Under the pieces are notes generated by a model. It was not told where the DNA came from. It saw nothing but the letters and a program-made list of their open reading frames with translations, and searched no databases. From positions 1-46,087 of the forward strand of contig JBAOKB010000041.1 in assembly GCA_037044905.1 (NCBI GenBank): 46,087 bases of DNA. The letters run 5' to 3'. The position numbers were made by a program, and so were the translations under genes. Source of the stretch: Hortaea werneckii. Its lineage: Eukaryota; Ascomycota; Dothideomycetes; Mycosphaerellales; Teratosphaeriaceae. Positions within the stretch are counted from its first letter, which is position 1; every line of letters starts with the position of its first letter. Positions 1-10,376 of this stretch are shown here, in pieces.

Positions 1-869
1 TTGCCCATCACATCCTCTGCCGGTCTTATGTCACAAAGGCGGGCTCTCGGTTGAAAGGGAACGACCTCACAGCTAATAATAATCCTGCTGCTGTGTGACT
101 ATCCGCTCGCCTCGCACAGCGACTGCCATGATTGTACATACCTATAGTAGTCGCTTGCAGCGAAACGACGACGACCCCAATGCCGCGACAACCGATTATT
201 CATTATCACTATCAGCCCTTGATAAGCACCTGCATGAACACACATCCTACTCTATGCGGCAGGCGCATGTGTGCCGCCGGCAAGCAGTTATTACGTCGCT
301 CAGTAGTGTTTGCGACAGAAATACAAGGTGCCGCAAACAACCTCTGACAGTCTGGTCGCACACAGGATGCAAGCGCACATTCGTGACTTTCGTGAAACAT
401 CCGTAGCCTGTTAACTTTCTTCATCCGCAATGCTGCGTTCTACCCGTCACGCTGCTGTCCGTGTTTCTCGTGTTCTGACCTATCTACGGTATACCAGCCC
501 GGCTGCAGGCGGGCTGATGTACATACGCCACATGTACCCCACCATGCCGGCGACAGCCCGCTCACCGCCCGGGACCCTGGGCGAAACACTGATAAGAGAC
601 CCGGCCGACAAATCAGACGGCGCGGAATCAGCCTTAGTTGTCAGGGCCGTTGGACTGAGCGTGGCTGGTGCGCCGCCGAGGCGGGTCTGGTCGTTGCGGA
701 GGAACTCCAGCGGGCGGTATCGGAGACAGGATCGCGCTGATGACTCTTTGGGGACGTTCTTGTGTTGAGGTTGAAGTCTGGGCACCGCGGCCCTGCAGTA
801 GTCAGTAGGGCGTGCAATTCGGGCTCGAAGGGGAACGAACGGTAGCACTGGAACGAAAAGGCCCGCGCG
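1..869. other. Region upstream of the ADC lyase gene, no convincing gene
   Basis: Only short open frames on both strands, with no recognisable domain. The longest are a plus frame at 430-768 and a minus frame at 480-893; they overlap each other, and the minus one runs into the start of the lyase gene, which argues that neither is real. The part near 870 presumably holds the promoter and 5' leader of that gene. Confidence 0.5.
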
Positions 870-1763
870 ATGGATTACGCGAGTTACGACCATCCTTCCA
901 AACAGAGCTTTGATGAGTATGGGCGCTCAGTGAAGAATGGCGCCAAGCGCAACCCTCAGGATCTCGAAGGCAATGGGGAGTTCTGCGTCTTTACAACTGT
1001 CCGATGGGATCCAATGCTCATCAAGTCGTCTGAAAATGCAGCGGCCTCCTGTAACCAGTCATGTCCAATCTACATGCTGGAGCATCATTGGACCAGACTT
1101 CAGGTGGCGAAATGGAGTACTTCATTCACTCGAAGCAGTCCAGCAGAGCTGCTTCGCCAGCTCTTGACGGCTGTCCAGCACTGGCTCGCGAAAAATCCGG
1201 ATCAACATGTTGATGCACTGAGACTGAAACACAAGGTGTATGCGGATTCCCGCACAGTGACAGATATTATGCCGGTCCCCAGAATCCCCATTGAGCAGCT
1301 CTTCCCATCCACTTTGGGACGGCCAACAGATCCTCCCCCGTCGCCTGAATGGGAGATATACTTGGACGACAGGCCGACCGAGGTGAGCGAAACTACAATG
1401 TACAAGACAAGCGAGCGCTTTTGCTACGACCGTGCGAGGGCAACGGCAGGCATTGAATCTTACGTCGAACGCAAGGAAGTCTTGCTGTTCAACCCCGAAG
1501 GCGAGATCATGGACGGCTCGATCACCAGCGTCTATTTCTGGCGCGACGGTCAGTGGGTGACTCCGGAATCCATGAGCGGCGGTCAGCAGGGCACGACCCG
1601 ACGCTGGACTTTGCAGAAAAAGCTTTGTATCGAAGGCAAGATCTATGCCAGTGACCTGAAGGATGGCGAGGTCGTATGGCTAAGCAATGCCTCAAAGGGA
1701 TACTTTCGAGGGAGATTCGTCTCCAATCCCGCACGAGCTCGAACGGCTGACAAGGGACCTTGA
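870..1763 (+). CDS. ABZ2: 4-amino-4-deoxychorismate lyase (ABZ2-like, class IV aminotransferase fold)
   Basis: Single-exon gene of 297 residues. ADC lyase is a PLP enzyme that cleaves 4-amino-4-deoxychorismate to p-aminobenzoate and pyruvate, the last step of pABA supply for folate. Seen in the sequence: an N-terminal block (about residues 38-80) ending in a Leu-x-x-His-x-x-Arg element typical of the fold; a Tyr-Lys-Thr block followed by Tyr-Asp-x-Ala-Arg around residues 178-191, where Lys179 is the likely PLP lysine; a Gly-Glu-Ile-Met-Asp-Gly-Ser-Ile-Thr strand around 210, where most family members have Glu rather than Asp; and a C-terminal Leu-Ser-Asn-Ala-x-Lys-Gly element. The ATG at 870 gives a length normal for fungal ABZ2. 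It converges on the gene ending at 1942. A branched-chain or D-amino-acid aminotransferase of the same fold is the main alternative, but the C-terminal block favours ABZ2. Confidence 0.75.
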   Translation: MDYASYDHPSKQSFDEYGRSVKNGAKRNPQDLEGNGEFCVFTTVRWDPMLIKSSENAAASCNQSCPIYMLEHHWTRLQVAKWSTSFTRSSPAELLRQLLTAVQHWLAKNPDQHVDALRLKHKVYADSRTVTDIMPVPRIPIEQLFPSTLGRPTDPPPSPEWEIYLDDRPTEVSETTMYKTSERFCYDRARATAGIESYVERKEVLLFNPEGEIMDGSITSVYFWRDGQWVTPESMSGGQQGTTRRWTLQKKLCIEGKIYASDLKDGEVVWLSNASKGYFRGRFVSNPARARTADKGP

Positions 1764-1941
1764 AGAATGCATTGCCCACGCTCTGCAGCGTGTCACGGGT
1801 GGCGGATCGCAATGCTAGAGCTTGACCCCGTCAAGGATCTGGAGAAGTTGTTATTCAAAATCGTACAGTTTATCTTACAGCGTCGAGTTGAGATCTTCTC
1901 TACATCTGCCAGCCTCTTGGGATCACAAGCAGGCCGCAGCA

Positions 1942-2610
1942 CTATCCGGTCCTGGTCCTTCTATTTCTAGCCACTTGGGTTTGTTCGGCTACATCTCGCT
2001 GCCATTGCAACACTGGCAGTGACTTGCTCCTCCCCCGGTCATCCATTGGAGACGATTGGGCCTTCCGAACGCTACCGCCGTCTGTCGATTCGTCAGCACT
2101 GCCGACTTCAGGACCGCACTCCCCTGCTGCCATTATCGCGGCTCTCGACCGGCTCTCAAGTGACTCTAGGGAGCCATAGTCGATGCCCATGTCACTGAGA
2201 GCCTTTTTGGCATACAGCGGGAAGGGGTCCGCAGTTGCCCCGACCGTCAAAAATCGCTCCATTGGCGAAGCATCCGAAGGACGGTGAGAGCGATATTGCC
2301 TTCCTATCTGTGCCAAGAGCTCTTGGTGGCTGTCGCTTTCACTTTGGGGCGAACGCGAATTGACAGCGTGCGGCTGGCGCTGGTACTCGGACAAGGCTTG
2401 ACGGTGGAGCTGACTAGCTTCATCCCTGATGAGGTTTTCCGCATAGCTATCATCATGCTGGTAAAAGATTAGTACCCCGACAGTACAACCAGAGCAACCC
2501 GAAAATACCGTGGGATTGACTTGTTCTGTTTCGGCTGCTTGTGCTGGCTCCTGGTACGTCTGAGGAGCTGAAAACGCGGTATTTCTCGTCCTCTTGGCCG
2601 GTACAACCAT
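1942..2610 (-). CDS. Hypothetical protein with one 51-base intron
   Basis: Unrecognised. The model is complement of 1942-2457 and 2509-2610, 205 residues. The intron (2458-2508) begins GTATTT, has a strong GGTACTAATC branch site close to its end and finishes TTTTACCAG. It is a multiple of three with no stop, so the frame reads through it; the spliced reading is preferred because the branch and acceptor are near ideal. After the junction there is a charged, probably helical stretch (Glu-Asn-Leu-Ile-Arg-Asp-Glu and on), then a low-complexity Ser/Gln/Arg part and a conserved-looking block containing Phe-Pro-Leu-Tyr-Ala-Lys-Lys-Ala-Leu. No signal peptide or membrane segment. The ATG at 2610 is the first in this frame, but the frame stays open upstream, so an earlier exon is possible. 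It ends 178 bases from the end of the convergent ADC lyase gene. Confidence 0.5.
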   Translation of the reverse strand: MVVPAKRTRNTAFSAPQTYQEPAQAAETEQVNPTVFSGCSGCTVGVLIFYQHDDSYAENLIRDEASQLHRQALSEYQRQPHAVNSRSPQSESDSHQELLAQIGRQYRSHRPSDASPMERFLTVGATADPFPLYAKKALSDMGIDYGSLESLESRSRAAIMAAGECGPEVGSADESTDGGSVRKAQSSPMDDRGRSKSLPVLQWQRDVAEQTQVARNRRTRTG

Positions 2611-4964
2611 AGTTGGTCGATGGTATCGGAGAAGAACAAGTGCTGAACGAAGTGAAAGACGAGCACGCTCAGAGCAAACCTTGATGCAGCGTCGTTGCTA
2701 CCCCCCTTTTAAAGGCACGACAAGTGGCCTGTACCTGCGTCCCGCATATGCGCATACGGCGGCCATTTTCCTGACATGTCTCTGTGCGCAACACCACCAG
2801 CAACACCACCAGCAAAGCATTGACGCCATTCACGGCAGAGGAAACATGGCCCCGGCAGTGCAGGCCTAGTTCAAACACATGGTCTGTCCAGTGCCGGCTT
2901 CAGGTCTCTGATAAGCACCGGGATCATGGGGATGGCAGTGGTTCGGCTCTCTTCTCTGCCAATGGTCCCGGGCTGGTGGTGCTCAGATCACCTCTTAGTG
3001 CGTCCCAGAGTAGCGGACAAAGTGTAGCATCATGCGACATACCTCTGGACCGTTTCTGCCGATGCGGGTGGTCAGCAGTGCGACGTCAATGCGCTCTGCT
3101 CGAGAAGATATCCTATCGCTCGTGCCCCAAGTGAGGCTGTGCCCGCGGCAGCCGCGTGCATTGGTTCAAGGGCGTTGGGGGAAGTTACAGGTACTAGTGG
3201 AAGGCTGCGAGCAACTTGAGCATTCTAGGGGCGTCCTCTCAGCTGTTCAAAAACGATAGTAAAATGCCGAAAACAACGCCATAACATCAAGCATTTTCTG
3301 CTTACTTTAGGGTCGTAACCCCAACATGTAAGGTCGGATCGCTTCGTACTTTCATCGCATGTCCAGAGTCCCACGACCAGATTGACTTCAAAGGTACGGT
3401 TTAGTCGCAGGCGCCCCTGCCCAACATGGCTGGCGGCTGGAAGCTCGCGAGAACTCTCATAGAACCGTGGCCCCAAGCCACCAACAGGAACACCCTGCTG
3501 CTTGCCCTAGCTCCATGACCAAGTCGGGTATACAACCACGCACTTGAAACTTGCAGACCCAGACTGCCAGGTCGATCAGTCAATTGGAAGTCCATGCTAT
3601 GGACCATTTGTGACCCTGCCTATCTTTCACCCGTCCTTCGATCACTTCCGAACATGCGCACCAAGAAATGACTTCATTACTGCACCGTCGCTTATGCATC
3701 CTTTGACGCAGGAGGCGCTCAGCATGTAGCCATTGTTAGCAGGACTCATCTCGACTACCGACAGCTTGTCTCACATTCTCCGTTTCAAGTCAAGAAAGCC
3801 CATCCCCCCAACTGCCCCCTTCCTAGAACCATGATTCCTGACTCGAACAAACACGTCCACGTGGTGCACGGCATGTGTATGGCGAAATTGGGACCAGGGG
3901 GTGGCCCGGAACACCGATGCCGAACTCTCGTGAGAACCCAGCTTTGCGGCACAGCCGCAGCGCCGCATGATAAGCCCGCTGTTTCCGCACGTGGGATGTA
4001 GATCTGGCAGTCTTTCCCCCCGGCTTGGCGGTAGGACATGGAGGTTACTTTCGGCTTTCGACTGCACGCGCAGGGAGGGAGTCTTGCTCGTGTCGCTATC
4101 CGTCCAAATGGAAGTCTTCGAGCCCCCCTTGGTAGCACTGCAGCAGCGACGCAGTCCATGTTCTTCAACTGCAGCGACGACGTCCTGTCTGTCCGTCCGC
4201 GGGCATTTTTGAGGATTTACCAAGAGGATTGGGTGACAGGTTATCGGGTTACAGTGCAGGCACATCTTTCTGGTCTTCTCTTCGCATCAATCAAAAGTGC
4301 AGGGTTTGTGCAAAAACCAGTTTCAGGATTTCACTTTCTCACATTTCTAGCGAGTTTCCCCAGCCGCATGGACCGTTTTCATGATCGACGACTTAACGCG
4401 ACGACTGATGGCAGCTGCTAGTTGCTGTGGTATCGAACCGCGTAGTACCGTCAGATGTTCCAGTAGAAGCAAACCCCTTCCCGTCTTGGGGTCGACGATC
4501 GCGATGGGCTTGTCCTTAGTGAGACAGGTCGTTTGGCGCGTTCAACGTGCGTTCTTGCTTTGACCTGCCCCAAATTTCACGACGGGGCGTAGATTGAGTG
4601 ATTTCGACAATGTCAATAGTAGATCATATGCGGTACGGTACTGTAAAAAGAAGCAAAATAGTTCTGATGATATTCCAGGAGCTGTCGTCACTTGTAGATA
4701 TCGGATAGTGGGTCGCCACGGCCCGGAACGCGATCGGCTTCGCCCTCCTTCCGGAAACGGGAGCCTTGTCAGAAAACGGTCGGCATTGCTTCCGCTAAGG
4801 AAATAAGGTTGATGTCAATCTGATATACTACAAGAGATTCAGGTCTCGCAAGCAGACCACCATTCCCGTATGCAAGATGTGCTCGCTATAGCAAATGGCC
4901 TAGATGGTATCATTCCATGCCATGTCTTCCCCCCTTCCCCAGTTTATCCAGGCGTTGTCACCGC
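2611..4964. other. Gene-poor stretch between a hypothetical gene and IDH
   Basis: About 2.3 kb with overlapping short frames on both strands and no recognisable protein. The largest is a minus frame at 3771-4265 rich in Cys, Arg and His, typical of random GC-rich sequence. No tRNA, inverted terminal repeats or transposase fragments were noticed. The rightmost few hundred bases must contain the 3' UTR of the isocitrate dehydrogenase gene. Confidence 0.45.
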
Positions 4965-6400
4965 TTACAACTTCGATCCAAGCACGCTCTTCATCCTCTT
5001 CTCAACAGCGTCGAGATACTCGCCGGTAGTCACGAAGTCCTTCGGCTTCCCGCAGCTGATGGCCAGGTCCTTGGTCATGATGCCCTGCTGGTCCACGACG
5101 TGTACGCAAGCCTCCTCGAGGCTCTCGGCGAACTTCACCAGCTCCGGTGTGCCGTCCAGCTCGCCACGCTTCGCCAGACCACGAGTCCAGGCGAAGATGG
5201 ATGCGATGGGGTTGGTGGAGGTCGGGTTGCCCTTCTGGTGCTCACGGAAGTGACGCGTCACGGTGCCGTGGGCGGCTTCGGCTTCGAAGGTCTTGCCATC
5301 TGGGGTGATGAGGACCGAGGTCATGAGACCCAGGGAACCGAAGCCCTGGGCGACAATGTCGGATTGGACGTCACCGTCGTAGTCTACGGAGGTCGATTGT
5401 CAGCATTTCCGTTCAAAGTTGCTTCAGCTGGGATCTCCAACTTACTCTTCATGGCGATCAACATGCCGCCCTCGCTCTTGACCATCTGAGCGACCATGTC
5501 GTCGATGAGCCTGTGCTCGTACCAGATGCCCTTTGACTCAAACTCCTTTCTGTACTGGCTCTCATAGATCTCCTGGAAGATGTCCTTGAACCGACCGTCG
5601 TACTTCTTCAAGATGGTGTTCTTGGTAGACATGTACATGGGCATGTTCAAGTTCAAGGCATGCTTGAAAGAGGCGTGCGCGAAGCCACTGATGCTCTCGA
5701 CGGTGTTGTACTGGGTCTGCGACACACCACCCTGGTGCTTCTCGTCAAATTCGAAGACCTTGATCTTCTCCGGCTGGCCGCCCTTGGGCGTGAAGACCAT
5801 CTCGAGAGTGCCTGGGCCGTTGATCAAGCTGTCCTTGGCCCGGTATTGGTCACCAAACGCGTGTCTGCCGATCACAATCGGTTTCTTCCAGCCGGGTACT
5901 AGACGTGGGACTCGTGGGATGACGATGGGCTCTCTGAATACAGTGCCGCCGAGCTGGTTTCGAATGGTGCCATTGGGACTCAGCCACATCTGCTTCAGCT
6001 TGAACTCCTCTACTCGCGCCTCATCCGGGGTGATGGTCGCGCACTTGACACCGACGCTGTATTTCTTGATCGCCTCGGCCGCGTCCAGCGTCACCTGATC
6101 GTTCGTCTCATCTCTGTATGGCAGACCCAGGTCGTAATACTTGAGGTCGATGTCCAGGTAAGGATGGATGAACTTGTCCTTGATCGTTTGCCATATTATC
6201 CGGGTCATCTCATCTCCATCGAGCTCCACCACCGGATTCTTGACCTTGATCTTGGGGATCTGCGACGCCATGGTTCGTCGCTGCTGGAGCTTCGCGGCAA
6301 CCGGTCGCGGAAAGGTGCGCGCTGTAGAAGAGACGGGGGAAGTGAATGCGCTCTGCGAGGCGGTGGCGAATCGAGCGGTCAACGGGCGAAGGGCGGACAT
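4965..6400 (-). CDS. IDP1: NADP-dependent isocitrate dehydrogenase, dual mitochondrial/peroxisomal signals
   Basis: Oxidative decarboxylation of isocitrate to 2-oxoglutarate with NADPH formation. Exons are complement of 5446-6400 and 4965-5383; the 62-base intron (5384-5445) has GTAAGT and CCGTAG ends and restores Met-Lys-Asn-Tyr-Asp-Gly-Asp across the join. From ATG 6400 the protein is 457 residues. Residues 1-43 are a basic, Ser/Thr/Ala-rich mitochondrial presequence; a second in-frame ATG at 6271 (residue 44) begins exactly at the cytosolic-type N-terminus, before the Val-Glu-Leu-Asp-Gly-Asp-Glu-Met-Thr-Arg motif of the family. The protein ends Gly-Ser-Lys-Leu, a perfect PTS1 peroxisomal signal. 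An ATG-less extension to 6511 is open in frame, but 6400 is the better start. One gene giving mitochondrial and peroxisomal forms is known for Aspergillus nidulans idpA; use of both starts here is inferred. Confidence 0.95.
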
Positions 6401-6749
6401 GGTGACCGTGTGAGTCTCTTGTGCCGGCGATGTCAAAGACCGGGAAGGCAGCTTTTGCCTACAGCCCGAGGGTAAATGAAGCTTCGCGCGGGGGTTCCGG
6501 CATCGGAGCATGTACCGGCGCTACGGCGAAATACCAAAACACTAATCATGATGTATCATCATCAAGGTAGGAGGTAGGATCCAAGATTCAGCCTGTCCCG
6601 TACAGTACGTACTGGTCATTTGATCTTCCGCTTTCCTCTCAGCTCATGACCGTTCATGATCAATGGAGCTGTTCCTCTCCAAAGACATTGGATATGACGA
6701 ATCGAAAGTATGATACGGGATTCCGCTGCGAAGCTGTTAGCATTTACCA
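6401..6749. promoter_or_regulatory. Upstream region of IDH
   Basis: No gene seen between the IDH start and the doubtful small gene starting at 6750. The stretch holds several AT-rich patches (an ATGATGTATCATCATCA stretch at about 6548-6564) and must contain the IDH promoter and leader. Two transcription starts, on either side of the ATG at 6400, would explain alternative targeting of IDH, but no element can be assigned by eye. Confidence 0.4.
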
Positions 6750-7011
6750 ATGATCTGGCACGCAATTTGTGCATTCTCTAACGTAATTTGGTGCAAAGTA
6801 TGTCACTGCCAAAAGCTGTGATCTATTTCCCGAGTAGAAAAACGATGGATGGCCTACTTATAGGCCGGCAGAGCGTGCCAAGGACATCATCGAATATGAA
6901 ATGGTTGAGCTGTCTACGAAGGCCCAACAGTCATTTCGCGAGGCGGAAAAGCTGTGGAAGGCAGCAGCAAACCAATCGAATTCAGAATACACGACCTCGA
7001 TAGAGGCTTAA
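6750..7011 (+). CDS. Possible small two-exon gene (73 aa), doubtful
   Basis: Exon 2 (6838-7011) reads as a protein-like helix rich in Glu, Lys and Ala, with a Phe-Arg-Glu-Ala-Glu-Lys-Leu-Trp-Lys-Ala-Ala-Ala segment, and stops at 7011. It can be joined in phase 0 to a short exon 1 (6750-6797) that starts with ATG and encodes 16 hydrophobic, Trp-rich residues. The putative intron (6798-6837) has GTATGT and CGAGTAG ends but is only 40 bases, short for fungi, and has no clear branch site. It might instead be the last exon of a remnant gene. No function recognised. Confidence 0.22.
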
Positions 7012-7251
7012 TTGTCATGCAAGAACCCGACGGCTTTCCCCAGCCGCGATTCTCAGCCAAAAGATTGTAGCCTTCACCATTACCGCAGCCAGGATTTCTC
7101 GACAGACAGAGCTAAGACAATAGGGTATCCGGGCATGACGAAATACAATCATCACAAAAAGCAACTATGACTCCCTCCAAAACCGCCGCAGAACGCCCCA
7201 TCGTTAATCATGTAGACCCTCAGTACCGGTCTTCCATCCACTTCCAAGCAT

Positions 7252-8825
7252 TCACACGTCCGCCTCCATGTGCGGCACCACAGCTCCAGCATCCTCATCC
7301 CACGCCCCAGCAAGTGTATTCTCGCCCTCTTCCGCCCTTACTGCTAGTCCCCTGGCCATCCGCATCAGTTTCCGCATCGGATTCTCACAGACATTGGCCA
7401 CTGGTGCGCAGACTGGCCGGCCACAGCACGTGTCGACCGCGCAGACCAAGCCGGTCCCACAGTCCGCGGATGTCTCACAGGACGGGTTGGCACAGGGCGT
7501 CGAGCCGGGGACGCAGTAGCCCGGGCCCTCGGCCGAAGTGACACAGACGCAATCGCTGTCGGAGCTGCACTGCTGGAACGTCGTGCAAGTGGCGCCTTTG
7601 CAGCCGGCGTTGGCTCCGGGAGGAGCAGCGCCTTCCACGCACGCCGTGCCATCCCATGTCCTTGGCGCCTCGCAAGCGCCGGGCAAGCGGTCCTGTAACG
7701 CATAGCTTGCCGACTGTCCTACAGTGTATTCGTCGTGACCTCGCCACTGTCCGCAGTTTACCGCGTACGACTCGTCCCAGGCACGGGAGTACATGCTGCA
7801 GACTAAGCTCTCGGGCACGCCGTTCTTATAAAGGACGTACGAATTGAAGAAGTTGCAAGGCGGGTAGGTTCCATCGTTCGGGTTGCGGTGCGAGAGGTGG
7901 TAGTTGTTATGAGTGTTGCATGCTGCAGCACATTGAGAGGGATCGAAAGTCGTCTTGAACGCGGTTGAGCCTACGTGGGTATTCTTTCCGGTGTCGGGGT
8001 CGAGCGGAGCATTGATCGCGCATTGCAGTTCTGTTGGACCATCGTACTTGTCGATGTCGGGGGAAGTAAGCGGCTTGCGATTATACCCATTTGAACCCGC
8101 AATGGCGACTTCGAAGCCGTCGCGCCATTGACCCTTATTAGTCGCTCCTCCAGAGGCAACGGCAAAGCCGTAGAGTGTGCATTTGATGTTGGTTGTCGAG
8201 GGAGGGTTGGGACAAGAATTGGGGTCGGTGGCGAAGGAAGGGTCGCGCTCGAAGTAGAGATTAAAAGCGACACAGCCGTGCTCCGGGTCGCAGTGCTCGG
8301 CGCAGAGCGCTGGATCATAGCTGTCGACCGTTCGCAGGCCAAGGTAACCAATCTGCTCGATACTGGCCTTAAGGTCCGTGAATGCCTTGCTATAGCCAGC
8401 TGGAGCAGGAGCGCTATTAGCGGCCACAGAATACGCCTGATTGTCGCGGAATGCGGCAGCACTATCTGGGTTCCTTGTCAAGACACCAGCTCTGCTTGTT
8501 AATTAGCTCACGAATCCATTGCTCACGTGGATGAGGAGATTTACCCCGTAGGCTGCTTTTCTGTCGGACATACAGGAGCATCATCAGTCCGCTTGACCTT
8601 GGCACTGGGTACCGCTGTAGCTAGAACCTGGGACGACGCCGCAGCCACGGCCGAAGTACGGTCATAGGTGACTGCATCGATCGTCTTGTCCGCAGGAGGC
8701 CCCAGAGCAGTGGGCTCAGGCGCAGAGTCGACTACACCAAAGTCGAAGCCCTGGGGAATGGGGTTGGGATTGGGCGCTGCGGCGACCAGTCCTAGGACGA
8801 GAGATGCCACAAGGATAGAAGGCAT
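7252..8825 (-). CDS. Secreted cysteine-rich protein, two exons
   Basis: Exons are complement of 8545-8825 and 7252-8491, giving 506 residues; the 53-base intron (8492-8544) has GTAAAT and AAGCAG ends and a GCTAATT branch-like site. The protein starts with a clear signal peptide (hydrophobic Leu/Val/Ala stretch to about residue 16), then a Pro/Ala-rich linker with a Lys-Arg that could be a Kex2 site (about residue 79). The middle (about 120-350) has spaced cysteines with Gly-Cys-Val-Ala-Phe-Asn and aromatic-rich blocks, resembling a fungal PAN/apple-like arrangement. The C-terminal part (about 380-470) is a dense knot of Cys pairs such as Cys-x-x-Asp-Ser-Asp-Cys-x-Cys, reminiscent of EGF- or chitin-binding-like modules. 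It is probably extracellular or wall-associated. No catalytic motif recognised; domain names are analogies only. Confidence 0.72.
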
Positions 8826-10376
8826 TTTATCGAAAGATTTTCAAAGCTGAGAATATAAGTTGGGCTGAGGGATATTAAAAAAGACTCGATATGCCGGGGA
8901 GATGAGCCGCCTTTATGTTCGCTGATGGCCTTCAGCTCTGCCGACGACCGCTATTGCACCCATCTTGAGCCCGCAAATGGTATATTCAGCCAAGTACAGC
9001 CAATGCTCGCCTCGTCTGATCGTCCCAAAGGAGGGAGGCCTGTCTTGCTTGCTGTGCTGATGCTGAACAGATGTCGCTGCACTGTGATTCTGGACTCATC
9101 GGTCAACCCTTGCTAGTTGGGGACAATATTGGTAGTGGCTTCATGCTAGTCGAGGACGACACTTGTGCCGCAGACACCAAGACCTTTCGCGTCTTGCACT
9201 CTACGCCACCCCAGCCGTGATTCCAAAGCGCATCACGCGGCGCATCAAAGATAAGGCGAAAGGCGCATTCGCATCAACGGAGCTGAAAAGCCCAAGAAGA
9301 CCGCGGAGCGAGAAGCCGAAGTTTGGAAAGCTGCGGTCCCAAAATGTCGCGAAGCGAGAGAGATGAATTTGAGAAGCCGCCTTGAAGATTGCTGCGTTCT
9401 TGCCCTCTCTAGAATTGGACCAAGGATCTTCTCGAGTCAAGGAGGGCTGCGTTCTCGGCACTTTTGCCCGTACCGGCGTCTTGTCGCTGGGCCCATGAAC
9501 CACGTGGGAAGAACAAGGTTTCCGGTAAGGCATGTAGGAAAATTGAAGCAGTCTTGAGTAGACCTGGAGAGCCATTGGCCTGCTAGGCTCGGTAGTCGCT
9601 TCACAAGCGTCGTCTTGATTTCTAGCAGGAACACAAGATCATCTGTATGAGAAGACACAGCGCTGAGCTCGTGCCAATAAGAGATTAACTGAGGCTACTA
9701 AGCACTTGATTGAAGTATGCAATAGCCCACGAATATGAATCAGAAGCTGACAGTGGAACATTGAGCGTACACTCGGGCATGTAGCTTCACAATAATCGTA
9801 TGCAGAACGTGAGACGAAAAAGTTTCTTCCAGGAGTATTGTTGCAAAAGAAGCTGCTGATCTAGATTAAACTTCTAAAGCTACCCAAGTCGTCAGCCGCG
9901 GCATAGAGACCACGTGAGTGTTTTCTAAAAAAGCGGCCGAATGGTTTTAGAGTTTCTGCTTGCTTTTTTGTGCATCCAAATGTCAATCCTTGGGTAGCTC
10001 TCACGAAGTACCGCAAGCTAACTTCATTCAATGCAGACTTGCCTCGTGGTAACGACCATAGAGTGAACGGTATCGGTTGCCCACATCGTCAAGGCTTGCT
10101 TCCCACCACTGTTTGCGAATGCGTTGCTCTGCCCGTACCGAACGTCTGGTAGATCTGATACTCTGCACTGTCTGCCCTGCCAAACGCCTTACTGATCAAC
10201 AGCAGAAGCCTATGGCGGAGGACCTGTAACTACTTGAGTGTCTATGCATTGAAGACTCGGCCGCATATTGATCCAAAGTATTACTATGCCTCTAATCACA
10301 ATTTGGTATAAGATTGATGCAGTCTATCGAAGTTCCAGAATCAGAATCCACACAATCGAACACAGAGAATATAGAA
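8826..10376. other. Intergenic stretch, no convincing gene
   Basis: Short frames only. Immediately upstream of the secreted-protein start (8825, minus strand) there are TATA-like AT-rich patches at about 8852-8881, consistent with its promoter. A charged reading frame without an early ATG runs over about 9255-9557 on the plus strand but matches nothing recognisable. AT-rich sequence around 9700-9900 shows no gene. Confidence 0.4.

Noticed and set aside
480..893. 137-codon minus-strand frame upstream of the ADC lyase gene
   Set aside because: It starts inside the lyase coding region, overlaps a plus-strand frame and shows no domain.
3771..4265. 164-codon minus-strand frame in the gene-poor region
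   Set aside because: Composition (Cys, His, Arg, Ser) and overlapping frames on both strands look like chance in GC-rich DNA; no domain or splice support.
9255..9557. Charged frame sharing a short Glu-Ala-Glu-x-Trp-Lys-Ala-Ala motif with the candidate exon at 6838-7011
   Set aside because: The similarity is only about eight residues, the DNA is not clearly repeated and there is no start codon, so duplication is not supported.
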